Origin: Geotrypetes seraphini
Taxonomy: Eukaryota; Chordata; Amphibia; Gymnophiona; Dermophiidae
Assembly: GCF_902459505.1 (NCBI RefSeq)
Contig: NC_047095.1
Span: 119,971,380-120,035,379, forward strand
Length of the DNA stretch: 64,000 bases
Reading direction: 5' to 3'
The translations under genes and the position numbers were made by a program. Positions 45,475-56,500 of the stretch are shown in pieces (position 1 is the first letter of the stretch; every line of letters starts with the position of its first letter). Below the pieces are notes generated by a model, which saw nothing but the letters and a program-made list of their open reading frames with translations, searched no databases and was not told the origin of the DNA.

Positions 45475-46965
45475 TCCTCTGAAGGAACTTAGGGAAGTTC
45501 TGGTAGCTCCGCTGACTGACCGTTTCAACGAGTCTCTAGAGCCAGGAGTGGTAGCGGAGGACTGGCGGAGGGTGGATGCAGTTCCTCTCCACAAAAGTGG
45601 AAGTAAAGAAGAAGTAGAGAATTTACAAGCCGGTAAGTCTGACTTCTGTGGTAAGCAAATTAATGGAAACACTTTTAAAACAGAGAATGGTCAAGTTTCT
45701 GGAATCCTGTGGATTACAGGACCAGAGGCAACATGGATTCAACTAGAGGTAGGTCTTGTCAGACAAATCTGATCAATTTCTTTGACTGAGTGACCAGAGA
45801 ATTGGAGAGAGGATGTGCGCTAGATGTGGCGTATTTAGATATTAGTAAAGTCTTTGACAGTGTTCCACACAGACGTCTAATAAATAAACTGAGTGCCCTC
45901 GGGATGAGTCCCAAAGTGATGGGCTGGGTCAAGAACTGGTTGAGTGGAAGGCGACAGAGGTGTAGTGATCAATGGAGATCGCTCTGAGGAAAGGGATGTT
46001 ACCAGTGGTGGGCCTCAAGGTTCTGTTCTTGGGCCTGTTCTTCTTAACATTTTTATAAACGATATTGCTGAAGGGTTGTCGGGTAAGACTTGCCTCTTTG
46101 TGGTTGATACAAAAATCTGCAATAGAGTAGACATGCCGGATGGTGTGAATAACATGAAGAAAGACCTGGTGAAGCTTGAAGAATGGTCTGAAATTTGGCA
46201 GCTAAAATTTAATGCTACGAAATGCAAGGTCATGCATTTGGGCTGCAAAAATCCAAGGGAGCGGTACAGATTAGGGAGTGAAGAGCTTATGTGCATGACA
46301 GAAGAGCGGGACTTGGGTGTGACTGTATGGGATGATCTTAAGGTGGCCAAATAGGTTGAAAAGGTGACGGCGAAAGATAGAAGGATGCTAGGGTGCATAG
46401 GGAGAGGTATGGCCAGTAGGAAAAAGGAGGTATTGATGCCCCTGTATAAGACTTTGGTGAGGCCTTATTTAGAATATTGTGTAGAATTCTGGAGGCCACA
46501 CCTTCAAAAAGATATAAAAGGATGGAGTCGGTCTAGACGAGGAAGGCTACTAAAATGGTATGTGGTCTTCATCATAAGGCGTACGGGGACAGACTTAAAG
46601 ATCTCAATCTGTATACTTTGGAGGAAAGGCGGGAGAGGGGAGATATGATGAGACGTTTCAATACCTACGTAATGTAAATACGCATGAGCCGAGTCTCTTT
46701 CATTTGAAAGGAAACTCTGCAATGAGAGGGCATAGGATGAAGTTAAGAGGTGATAGGCTCTGGAGTAATCTGAGGAAATACTTTTTTACAGAAAGGGTGG
46801 TAGATGCGTGGAACAGTCTCCTGGAAGAGGTGGTGGAGACAGAGACAGAATGGGATAGGCACGTGGGATCTCTAGGAGAGAGAAAGAGATAATGGTTTTT
46901 GTGGAATGGCAGACTAGATGGGCCATTTGGCCTTTATCTGCCATCATGTTTCTATGTTTCTGGCA
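45475..46965 (+). mobile_element. CR1 LINE, long decayed reverse-transcriptase copy
   Basis: Successive frames encode DRFNESLEPGVVAEDWRRVD, VAYLDISKVFDSVPHRRLIN, GGPQGSVLGPVLLNIFINDI, NATKCKVMHLGCKNPRERYR, KEVLMPLYKTLVRPYLEYCV and [14 protein letters not shown], ending in 'catcatgtttctatgtttct'. The catalytic motif is altered (FVVDTK where FADDTK is expected). Several frameshifts are present. Confidence 0.85.
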
Positions 46966-47587
46966 CCAGGGAGACAGGCATCCATAATCTCCTGCCTCCC
47001 CAGAGAGTCCTGAAACCCTCCCAAATCAGCAGAACCAGGACATTAAGGTGAGGATCCATCTTCTGTCTCCCCCAGGGGCTCTGGCACCTACTCATCCAGC
47101 TCCAGAGAAGTAAGGGGAACAGGCAAGGACCCTTCTGTGGAAGCTCCAGTGCCTCTGGCACCCGTTCCAGCAAACTAGGGGCAACAGGTGAAGACCTGCC
47201 TCCTCCAAAGTGGCGCACTGCCCTGTGTTCATTTCTAGATCACATCCTTGTCTCAGATATTTCCACTCTCTCTTACTCTCGCTGCAGGGTGCACAGGGCC
47301 CCATTTCAGTCTCCTCTCACTGCCTGCAGAGCAGGGTGGCATCTAGAGGGAAGCCAGGCCCTCTCATTCACATTCAGGGAACCTCCCTTGGCCTGCGGGC
47401 ACTTGTTCACATGTTGCCAAAGGATTACATAAAGTGGTAAAAATACAAGAAGCCAGAACAGAGCCCTCTCCCCACAAAAAAAATAAATTACAAACTGCAG
47501 AAAGGGCAAAACACTCTTCCCTCTTCTCTCCCACCCACCTTCTGTTTCCCTCTCTTCATGCTTTCTCCCTTTCTTTCTCTCATGAGA

Positions 47588-47835
47588 ACATATTGGGACA
47601 TCAAGCCCAGTATCCTGTTTCCAACAGTGGCGAAACCAGGTCATAAGTAGCTGGCAAGATCCCAAGGAGTAAAACAAACTTTATGCTACTTATCCTAGGA
47701 ATAAGCAGTGGATTTCCACAAGTCCATCTTAATAATGGAGTATGGATGTTTCTTTTAGGAAATTATCCAAATGTTTTTTTTAAACCCTGCTAAGCCAACT
47801 GCTTTCACCACATTCTTTGGCAATATTTTCTCCGT
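47588..47835 (+). mobile_element. CR1-type 3' fragment
   Basis: 'aagcccagtatcctgtttcc', 'aacagtggcgaaaccaggtc', 'taggaataagcagtggattt' and 'aaccctgctaagccaactgc' define this dispersed 3' family. Confidence 0.6.
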
Positions 47836-47989
47836 TCAGGCCAGTAATGGGCATTGGGCATTCTCCTTCAATTAATTTTCAAGCCCCTAGCCTATCTACC
47901 CCCTCCCCCCTCCCCCCCCCTCCCACTAAGATATCATCAATCTGATTGTCTCTATAAAATGTAGAACTGGGCATCAATAATGTTTAAAT

Positions 47990-48245
47990 AGTAACGAATG
48001 CTAGGAAGTTTTTCTTTACCCAGCGTGTGGTGGACACCTGGAATGTGCTTCCAGAGGACGTAATAGGACAGAGTACGGTACTGAAGTTCAAGAAAGGATT
48101 GGACAATTTCCTGGTGGAAAAAGGGATAGAGGGGTATAGATAGGGAGCAGGTCCTAGACCTGTTGGGCCACCAGGTGAGCGGACTGCTGGGCACGATGGA
48201 CCTCGGGTCTGACCCAGTGGAGGCATTGCTTATGTTCTTATCCCT
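47990..48245 (+). mobile_element. CR1 family B 3' end
   Basis: Encodes [16 protein letters not shown]-like residues, then 'gacctcgggtctgacccagt' and 'ggaggcattgcttatgttct'. It matches 32540-32935. Confidence 0.75.
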
Positions 48246-48249
48246 TTGG

Positions 48250-49070
48250 GGAGAACGGGATAATGTTCACTCTTTCCAAAAATACTAGGACTAGGGGACA
48301 GGCGATGAAGCTACTTAGCTTCATCGCATGTCCCCTAGTCCTAGTATTTTTTGGAAAGAGTGAACAAGCGATTCACATCTACCCTTTCCACTCCTCTCAG
48401 TATTTTATAGACCTCTATCATATCAGCCCTGAGCCGCCTCTTCTCCAAGCTGAAGAGCCCCAGCCGCTTTAGCCTCTCCTCATAGGGAAGTCGTCCCATC
48501 CCTTTTATAATTTTAGTCGCCCTTCTCTGTACCTTTTCTAATTCCGCTATATTTTTTTTTGAGACACAGCGACCAGAATTGCACACAATATTCAAGGTGC
48601 AGACGTACCATAGAGCGATACAAGGGCATTAAAACATTTTCATCTTTGTTTTCCGTTCCTTTCCTGATATTTCCTAACTTCCTATTCACTTTTTTTTTAG
48701 CAGCCGTCACACATTGAGCTGAGGGTTTCAACGTATCCTCCACAATGACACCTAGATCCTTTTCCTGGGCAGTGACTCCTAACACAGAACCCGGCGTCAC
48801 ATAGCTATAATTCGGGTTCCTCTTTCCCACATGCATCACTTTGCACTTGCTCACTTCAGACGTCACCTGCCATTTTCATGCTGTCTTCCAGTCTCACAAG
48901 GTCCTCTTGCAATTTTTCACAATCCTCTTGCGATTTAACAACTAAAGTGTCATCAGCAAATTTAATTATCTCATTAGTTATTCCCATCTCTAGATCATTG
49001 ATAAATATGTTAAAAATCCTCTTTATTAGACTAACGTAATACACTTTTTGAGGCACTTTCTGGAGCAAAC
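48250..49070 (-). mobile_element. CR1 LINE (minus) with an inverted end
   Basis: The minus strand encodes [74 protein letters not shown] and [20 protein letters not shown]. At 48262-48366 a stretch of about 50 bp is present in both orientations head to head ('tactaggactaggggacagg'). Confidence 0.8.
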
Positions 49071-49079
49071 ACTCCCTTC

Positions 49080-49420
49080 CTCAGCTTAGAGCGCAATGGA
49101 GCGCTCTCTTTCTCTCTGCATCTTCCTCTGGTTCTGCCTGTCTCTCTCTACTGTTCTTGATCCTTCTCCTTGTATATTTCTGTCTTTTGCCCTCTCTCTG
49201 TCTCTGTATGTCTCCTTCTGGTTCTCCGTCTCCTTTCCCTGTACCTTCCTTTGCTCTGGTTCTTCTCTCCATCCGTCTCTTTTCCCTTGTAGTCTTCTCT
49301 CCTCTGGTTCTGTCTGTCTCTCCTAGAATTATCTGTCTCCTTTTTTCAGTTCCTTGTTTTCTCTGTCTCCTGCCCTCTTTATTCCTCTCTCTGGATTATA
49401 CTTTGCCCCCAAGGCTGACA
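49080..49420. repeat. Pyrimidine-rich degenerate repeat
   Basis: Units with 'tctggttctgcctgtctctc' and 'ctgtctctgtatgtctcctt'; CT-rich. Confidence 0.6.
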
Positions 49421-49429
49421 GCTGGCTCT

Positions 49430-51450
49430 CCTGCATTTGAAGAATGTACTTTCCTCTGCCCCCTATCTCCCCTCCCCTTCTAAGCAATGCCAGCTTCTCT
49501 CTTCTACCCTGTAGTATCTCCAAAAATGGCACAGGCTCACCCCTGCTCCACCTCAATCCACATCCTATCCTACCTCTGTGGATGACACAGAGCCCCCCTC
49601 CTTCTCCCCCTGCTGCCATACCTCAGGGGATAGCATGGAGTCCTGTCCCCCTCCCCCACCTTCTGCCCTGTCTCTAAAGTTGGCATGCGCCTTTCCTTGT
49701 ACCTTACCATACCATAGATGGCACAGAGTCGGTGACAGAGACTTCTCCCCATCCCGTGTCCCATCTCAAGAACAGCTGCAGAAAAGGGGGAAAGAGGGAA
49801 TGCTGTCTCACCTCTAGCCACAATCCAGTTCCCTTCTCTGGATGCGTTGCAGGTTCTGAGATCTCTAGCCGGGCCCAGGGAATCCGGCTGTAGAAAGTTT
49901 GAGCAGAGGGAGTGCTAAGCGGACTGACGGGGTGCAGGCAGCCAGGTTTGCAGGTAGGACTCCGCCCTCACCTGTCTCCTCCCCCAGTCCCAGCCCAGGG
50001 AAAGTTGCCCTGGCCAGAGGTATAGGGGCAGTGGTTCCTGGTTTTTGTGCCTCCCAAAGCCAGGATCTGTATCCTGGTTCCCATCAGCTAGATAGATGGC
50101 GCTGGTGGGGTTTTACCCGGGGGGCTGGAGGTGAGATATTTCAACCTGCCTTCTAAAGGATGGTCCCTGTCAGTGAGAAGGAATGGTATAGTCTGTCTGC
50201 AGGTGTGCATGTGGGAGGGAACTCAGGTAATGAGGGAGAAGGACAGACCTACCTGAAGAGACATACCCACTGATTGACAGAGACAGTCACACATAGAGGG
50301 CAATCAAACTTTATTCATTTCTGCTCCTTCCCTTGAGATGGGGCAGGACAAGGCTTGGGGTTGACACAAGGGAAAGAGGAATGATATTTATTTCTTTCAG
50401 GTGTTTATATACCACCTATGAAGTTATCTAAGCAATTTACAATCAAGTGGGCTCCCAGTCTTTCTTAACGTGGTATTCCAGTAGTTTTTCTCATCACACC
50501 CCTCACCATACAGGTTCCCTTCCTTACTCATCCCAGGCAATGAGGTTCCCTGTTAAGAATGTAATAATGTGGTTAGTCAACTTTAAAGATAATAACTAGA
50601 CACCAAACAAAAGCTATTATCTTGTTTCGGTTGTTTTTTTAAAAAAATTTCTTCCTGTAAAGGAGATGGCACTCATCTGAGAGAAAACAAGGACTGAACA
50701 GGGAGGGAGTTAAAAACCCATAGCCTGAGAATCTGCTATACAACCTCAGAGTTCTGCAGGGGCGAAGAGGAGGAGGAAGCTCAGTCTGCACTGGAAACCA
50801 GCACAGCCAGCTTAATAAGAAGACCCAAAGCATTTATACGGGCAAGGGGGCTCATTCTCTCGTTCTGCTGCAAGGCAATAGTTCATGTTGAACGCCCTTT
50901 TGTCTCCTGAGCAGCTTGTTAGAGTGCATCTCTACCATTTTACCCCTAGGTCTTCCGCATTCAGCTCTCGTCACGGAACCGTCGTGGATAGTATCTCCTC
51001 TCTTGTTTCACTCTCCAGCTCTCATCGAGAAGTCAGTCTCAGTTTTTGTCCTGCTTCATGATCTGGCTCTTATCAGGAAGTCCATCATGCAAGACTTCTG
51101 TCTTTGAGCACCTGGGCTCTGTAGGACACCCCCTGGCTATTGGGATGGGCCAGAACCTCTCAGGTTACTGTTCAGGGAATACTGGGAAGGAAAAGCCGGC
51201 AGCCCAGGTTCCTGATTATAAAGCTAATCCATCCTCCTCCCACACTGGAATCGGAGGCAGCTGACATCAGACGCCCAGAGTCCAGGCCTGGAAAAGTAAA
51301 TAAGGAAACGGGAGCCACAGCAGCAGCCAAGAAATAACACATTCACAGGACAGTATTTGCCGAAGAACAAATGAGTTTTCACTGACTCCGAAGGGTGGAA
51401 TATCAAAATTTAAAACTACATTAAACATCTATACCAGTACAGATCATACC
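49430..51450. other. Intergenic region, no gene recognised
   Basis: 49430-49850 has AC/CT-rich text with repeated 'tggcacagagtc'-like phrases, perhaps an old repeat. The short GC-rich stretch 49860-50000 could hold an upstream exon, but no decisive signal is visible. 50380-50450 is a LINE tail ('gcaatttacaatcaagtggg'). Confidence 0.35.
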
Positions 51451-51454
51451 CCAA

Positions 51455-52350
51455 ACCACCCAATGCACATTAATCCTGCCCTGTTGCTCCAGTACCGAGA
51501 CCCTTCACATACAGGTCAGTCAGTGCACCTCATTCCTGCTGTGCAGGACCTCTCTGCTCTTCTAACACTGATACTCTGCCAATGCACCTCAATCCTGCCC
51601 TGCTATTCCTGTATTGAGACCCTCTGCACACAGCGCTGCCAATGCACCTCACTCCTGCCTTACAATCTCAGAAATGAGACCTTCCCCAATGCATGCAACT
51701 TTGCCAACATACCTCACTCCTTCCCTGTGACACCCACTGCAATTCCAGAACTGTGGATCACCCCCCTCCCCAGAACACACCTTTCTCTTGCCCTGCAGTC
51801 CGCCCCCCAATAGTCCAATATTGAGAACCTCTCAGCACAGCTTTCTCAATGCACCTCATTCCTGCCCTGCAATCCCCCCTGATATTCCAAATACAGAGAA
51901 CCTCCCACAGCTGTACCTCACTCCTGCCCCAAAGTATCCCACTATGAAGCACATATTTAGACACCATCCCCTTCACCGGCCAATGTACCTCACTGGCCTG
52001 TTGCACCCCACCTGCAATTCTGAGATCCTCACACACCTCCCTCTTGCCCTGCAGCACCCCCTACTGTCTCAGTACTAAGTACCAACAGACACTTTCCCCA
52101 TGCATCTCACTCCTGCCCTATGGCACCCCTCGCTCTTCCCGTACTGAGCCTCCCACCCAACACACACAGCAATTAAATTCTTACTAAACCATAACTTTGC
52201 CAATGCACCTCACTCCTGCCCTACGGCACCAGAGACACACAATGCTGTGCCACTTCACCTCATCCTTGCCCCCAAAGCACCTCTGCTGTTCCAGTACCGA
52301 GACCGCCATACACAGCTCTGCTACTACACCTCATTCCTCCCCCACCAAAG
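51455..52350. repeat. Old degenerate minisatellite, unit about 60-70 bp
   Basis: The phrase 'aatgcacctcactcctgccc' recurs with changes about a dozen times, each followed by 'cagtaccgagacc'-like and 'cacacagctctgcc'-like text. Confidence 0.75.
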
Positions 52351-52922
52351 CCCTCGATATTAATGAATCTTTCTGCAAATCTAATCTGCTGAAGGTTTTT
52401 ACAGTGCAGTACCCTGTATAAAATCCAGATGCCAACTCACGTGGGCAATTTTTATTTAAATATTCATATAAAAAAAAACATATCCAGCAGTAGATGGACA
52501 CATGAAAAGAGCTTCTAGGCATAAGAGAGGTGAGGACAGAGGAGAGAGACGCAAGGGAATAATCACAGCCATGTGAATACAATTATACTGAGCAATGATA
52601 AAGTGGCAAAGAAAATTGTTTCTAAAGTAAGTTTCCCAACGAAAATTAAATTATTCTGGAAATCTTCAGACCCAGTTTCCAATGCACCAAATCTTTGCCC
52701 ATGAAAATCGGAGGGTTCAGCTATTGATAATTTATAGATGAGAAAACAACATCCAGTTTCCAAGAGGTGACAAAATCTGTATCCTTTTGCCCGTTCCCTG
52801 AGCCCCTCCAGTCCCCAGTGCCCTAGAGGTGACAGGTTCTGTACCCCTTCACCCATCTTTGCTTTCATTGTGCTAAATCCTAACCACAATAAAAATCATT
52901 TTACAAACAGAATATTTATGTA

Positions 52923-52928
52923 TTTATT
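52923..52928 (-). terminator. Candidate poly(A) signal of PPT2
   Basis: AATAAA on the minus strand, about 630 nt past the PPT2 stop at 53557, in an AT-rich stretch. Confidence 0.4.
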
Positions 52929-53556
52929 TCATTAACAGTTATTTATAAATGTCTGACCATTATGTTTCTGTAAAAAGTCTCTTCTAGAAATGTCAAACAA
53001 CAGCCTGGCTCACGGGCAGGGAGTCGGCAGTGCAGGAAGGAAGAAGGGAGGGAGGGAGGAGCAACGGGTCCACAACCTCGCCCACCCTCCCCCTAGAATC
53101 TCCCCATCAGCGAATTAACAGCAGTAGCCACAAGGAAATGTGATCCCAGAAGTCTTCAGTGATACAAATGTTTAAAAAAAAACCCCAAAACTGCTCCACA
53201 CCCCCCCCCCATTCTCAGGCTTCCAATTGTCTGGTTACCCCTCTTTTCTTTTGCCCCCCCATCCCACCCTCAGTTTCTCCCCAGAAATGTGCATCAACGG
53301 CCCCGCCCCTTGCACCCCAAGCTATCAGACATGGTAAATCAATCTGGAAAGCAGCAACAGGGGGGAAGGAGCCACACCCCTCTGCCCCCCGCAAAACGAT
53401 AGCACCCTTCTCTTGGCAATGAAGAAGGGGCATATTAGGGGTCTGGGCTCTTGCTCTCCCCCCTGCTATGGGGCCAGTCTCAGAGCAGGTCTCGACGGTG
53501 GGAGGAGTCTTGCCATCTCATCTCCCCTCCCCATTGCCCACAGCTTTGGCCCAGCT

Positions 53557-56500
53557 CTAGGTCAGCCACTTGACAATGTAGTTTTGATAGACGGTAAAAT
53601 TGCAGTGCCACATGGTGTGGGAGACGCCGTTCACAGTGTACGTGATAACAGAGCCCCGGGCTTTCAGGGTCTTTAGGCCAAAGGCGTCCTGGAGGTACAC
53701 CTGGTGAGGGAGAGAGCAGAGGGGTTACTGTCAGGAAACAAAGACAGCCACAAAAAGACACCCATGTCCACTCAACCCTCTGCCCTTTCTCTGTCCCCGC
53801 TGTGAGACTTCATACACTTCCTGAGCCTGGCTTTACCACTAAGAATCCTCCATGCCCACCCCTCACTCTCCCCCCCTCCCTTCCCAGGCTCTACCCCTCA
53901 CTCCCCTAAGGCCCATCCCATGATTCCTTGAGTCCTCATCCCCATTTCTATCCCCCCCTCCCCTGAACTCCAGTCTCCCCCTTACGTCTCTAACCACCTC
54001 CCCACTTTGTACATTTTTGACCTCCCCGTCCCGGGAAAGAGCGTTTATCCCTCCCTCTCATCCCCTCTCTCACCTTCTGCTCCTCCATCGCCGTCACGCT
54101 TTCATTCTCATCGTAGAATCCAAATTGACTGAAAGGAGGAAAAGAGGGTGTGAAATGGGCAGGATTTTCTCGTTCGCTTTTTGCAAAAAATACTTTTCAG
54201 GTGCGACTGTTGGCGTGTGTCTCTCTGGCGCCTGCTCGCTCTCTGCTCTGTGTGTGTTTCTGCGGAGAACGTGTCTCCAAATGGGTAAGTTCGGTGGAGT
54301 AGGATCCGTCTCTCAAATTCACCGCTAATGCTCACTGCCGTACTCGTATGGTGCCACAGAGCGCCTCCTTCTGGAGGTCATAAGATGTAACACGTGTGAG
54401 AAACCTATCCAGCCCCCCTCCCCCTGCTTTTACAAAACCGTAGCACGGTTTTTAGCGAAGCCTGTTGCGGTAACAGCTACGCTCATAGGAATTCTATAAG
54501 CGTCAGAGCTGTTACCTCCATGGCCGGCGCTAAAAACCACGCTTCGGTTTTGTAAAAGGAGGGGCAGGTGCATTTTAAAACAGAATGGGAAATATTTCTG
54601 TACCTTTCCGCCACCTTCTCTTGGTCTCTTAACTGCATTTCTTGATACCCGAGGATCTCTCCACATGATACACAGAATAATTACTGAGCTCTGACATTTC
54701 TATTATCAAGGCTAGGTCTAGTTTCCTTGCGACGGTGGGAATGAGAAAGACCCACGTGATCAAAACCTCTTTTATTCGCCTTATTGCTCTTAGGGTCACG
54801 TATTTCTGGCACCGCAGTGTTCCAGTGGTTATAATTTCCACTGGAGGAGTCCCTGCTGCCTAATTGTTCCTTTCTGTACATCAGAACATCACAGCCAGAG
54901 AAACGTTAACACTTTCCAGTTCTGTTTCACGGAATATAAAGTGTGTGTGTCAGTACGAGAGAGAGCGGCCCTGCTCTGTGTGAATGTCTGTGTGTCTCGG
55001 GAAAGAGCGAGCAGCTCTGCTCTCGGTGAATGTCTGGGTGTCTCATCTGTGTGTCTACACGAGAGAGTGGCCCTGCTCTCTGTAGTCTGGGTGTCTCAGC
55101 TGTGTGTCTACACGAGAGAGAGTGGCCCTGCTCTCTGTAGTCTGGGTGTCTCAGCTGTGTGTCTACACGAGAGAGAGTGGCCCCGCTCTCTGTAGTCTGG
55201 GTGTCCCAGCTGTGTGTCTACACGAGAGAGAGCAGCCCCGCTCTCTGTAGTCTGGGTGTCTCAGCTGTGTGTCTACACGAGAGAGAGTGGCCCTGCTCTC
55301 TGTAGTCTGGGTGTCTCAGCTGTGTGTCTACACGAGAGAGAGTGGCCCCGCTCTCTGTAGTCTGGGTGTCCCAGCTGTGTGTCTACACGAGAGAGAGTGG
55401 CCCCGCTCTCTGTAGTCTGGGTGTCCCAGCTGTGTGTCTACACGAGAGAGAGCGGCCCCGCTCTCTGTAGTCTGGGTGTCTCAGCTGTGTGTCTACACGA
55501 GAGAGAGCGGCCCTGCTCTCTGTAGTCTGGGTGTCTCAGCTATGTGTCTACACGAGAGAGAGCGGCCCTGCTCTCTGTAGTCTGGGTGTCTCAGCTGTGT
55601 GTCTACACGAGAGAGAGCGGCCCTGCTCTCTGTAGTCTGGGTGTCTCAGCTGTGTGTCTACACGAGAGAGAGCGGCCCTGCTCTCTTAGTTTGGGTATCT
55701 CAGCTGTGTGTCTACACGAGAGAGAGCGGCCCTGCTCTCTGTAGTCTGGGTGTCTCAGCTGTGTGTCTACACGAGAGAGAGCGGCCCTGCTCTCTGTAGT
55801 CTGGGTGTCTCAGCTGTGTGTCTACACGAGAGAGAGCGGCCCTGCTCTCTGTAGTTTGGGTGTCTCAGCTGTGTGTCTACACGAGAGAGAGCGGCCCTGC
55901 TCTCTGTAGTTTGGGTATCTCAGCTGTGTGTCTACACGAGAGAGAGCGGCCCTGCTCTCTGTGAATGTCTGTATGCCTCAGATGTGTCATTACCAGACAG
56001 AGTGGCCTTGCTTCATGTGAATGTCTGTGTGTCTCAGGAAAGAAATAAAGAAACATGGCGGCAGATAAAGGCCAAATGGCCCATCTAGTCTGCCCGTCCA
56101 CAGCAACCATTATCTCTTTCTCTCTCTATGAGAGATCCCATGTGCCTATCCCAGGCCTTCTTGAATTCAGACAAAGAGTGAGCAGCCCTGCGCTGTGTGA
56201 AAGTCTGTGTGTCTCAGCTGCCCTGATCTATGTCCATATCTGAGCGAGTATCACAGACACCTCTAGTGCGCTCACAGTATGGATCCTACGATATCACCTG
56301 AATTCACTGGCACTGGCCTGTGATATTCCAGTCCTTCCCCAACAAGTCTCAGTGAGGCTCACCTGGACTGCCAGGGTGTGATGACTCCATCATCCGGACC
56401 TCCGATCAGAACCAGCTTCTGAATCCTTAGGAAGTTCTTCCTCCAGTCTGGAGAGAGGCAAAGTGGGTCAATGATTGAGGGAAACCGCCCCCCCCCCCTT

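Noticed and set aside
54940-56040. CRISPR-like regular repeats
   Set aside because: Contiguous 55-bp minisatellite, no spacers.
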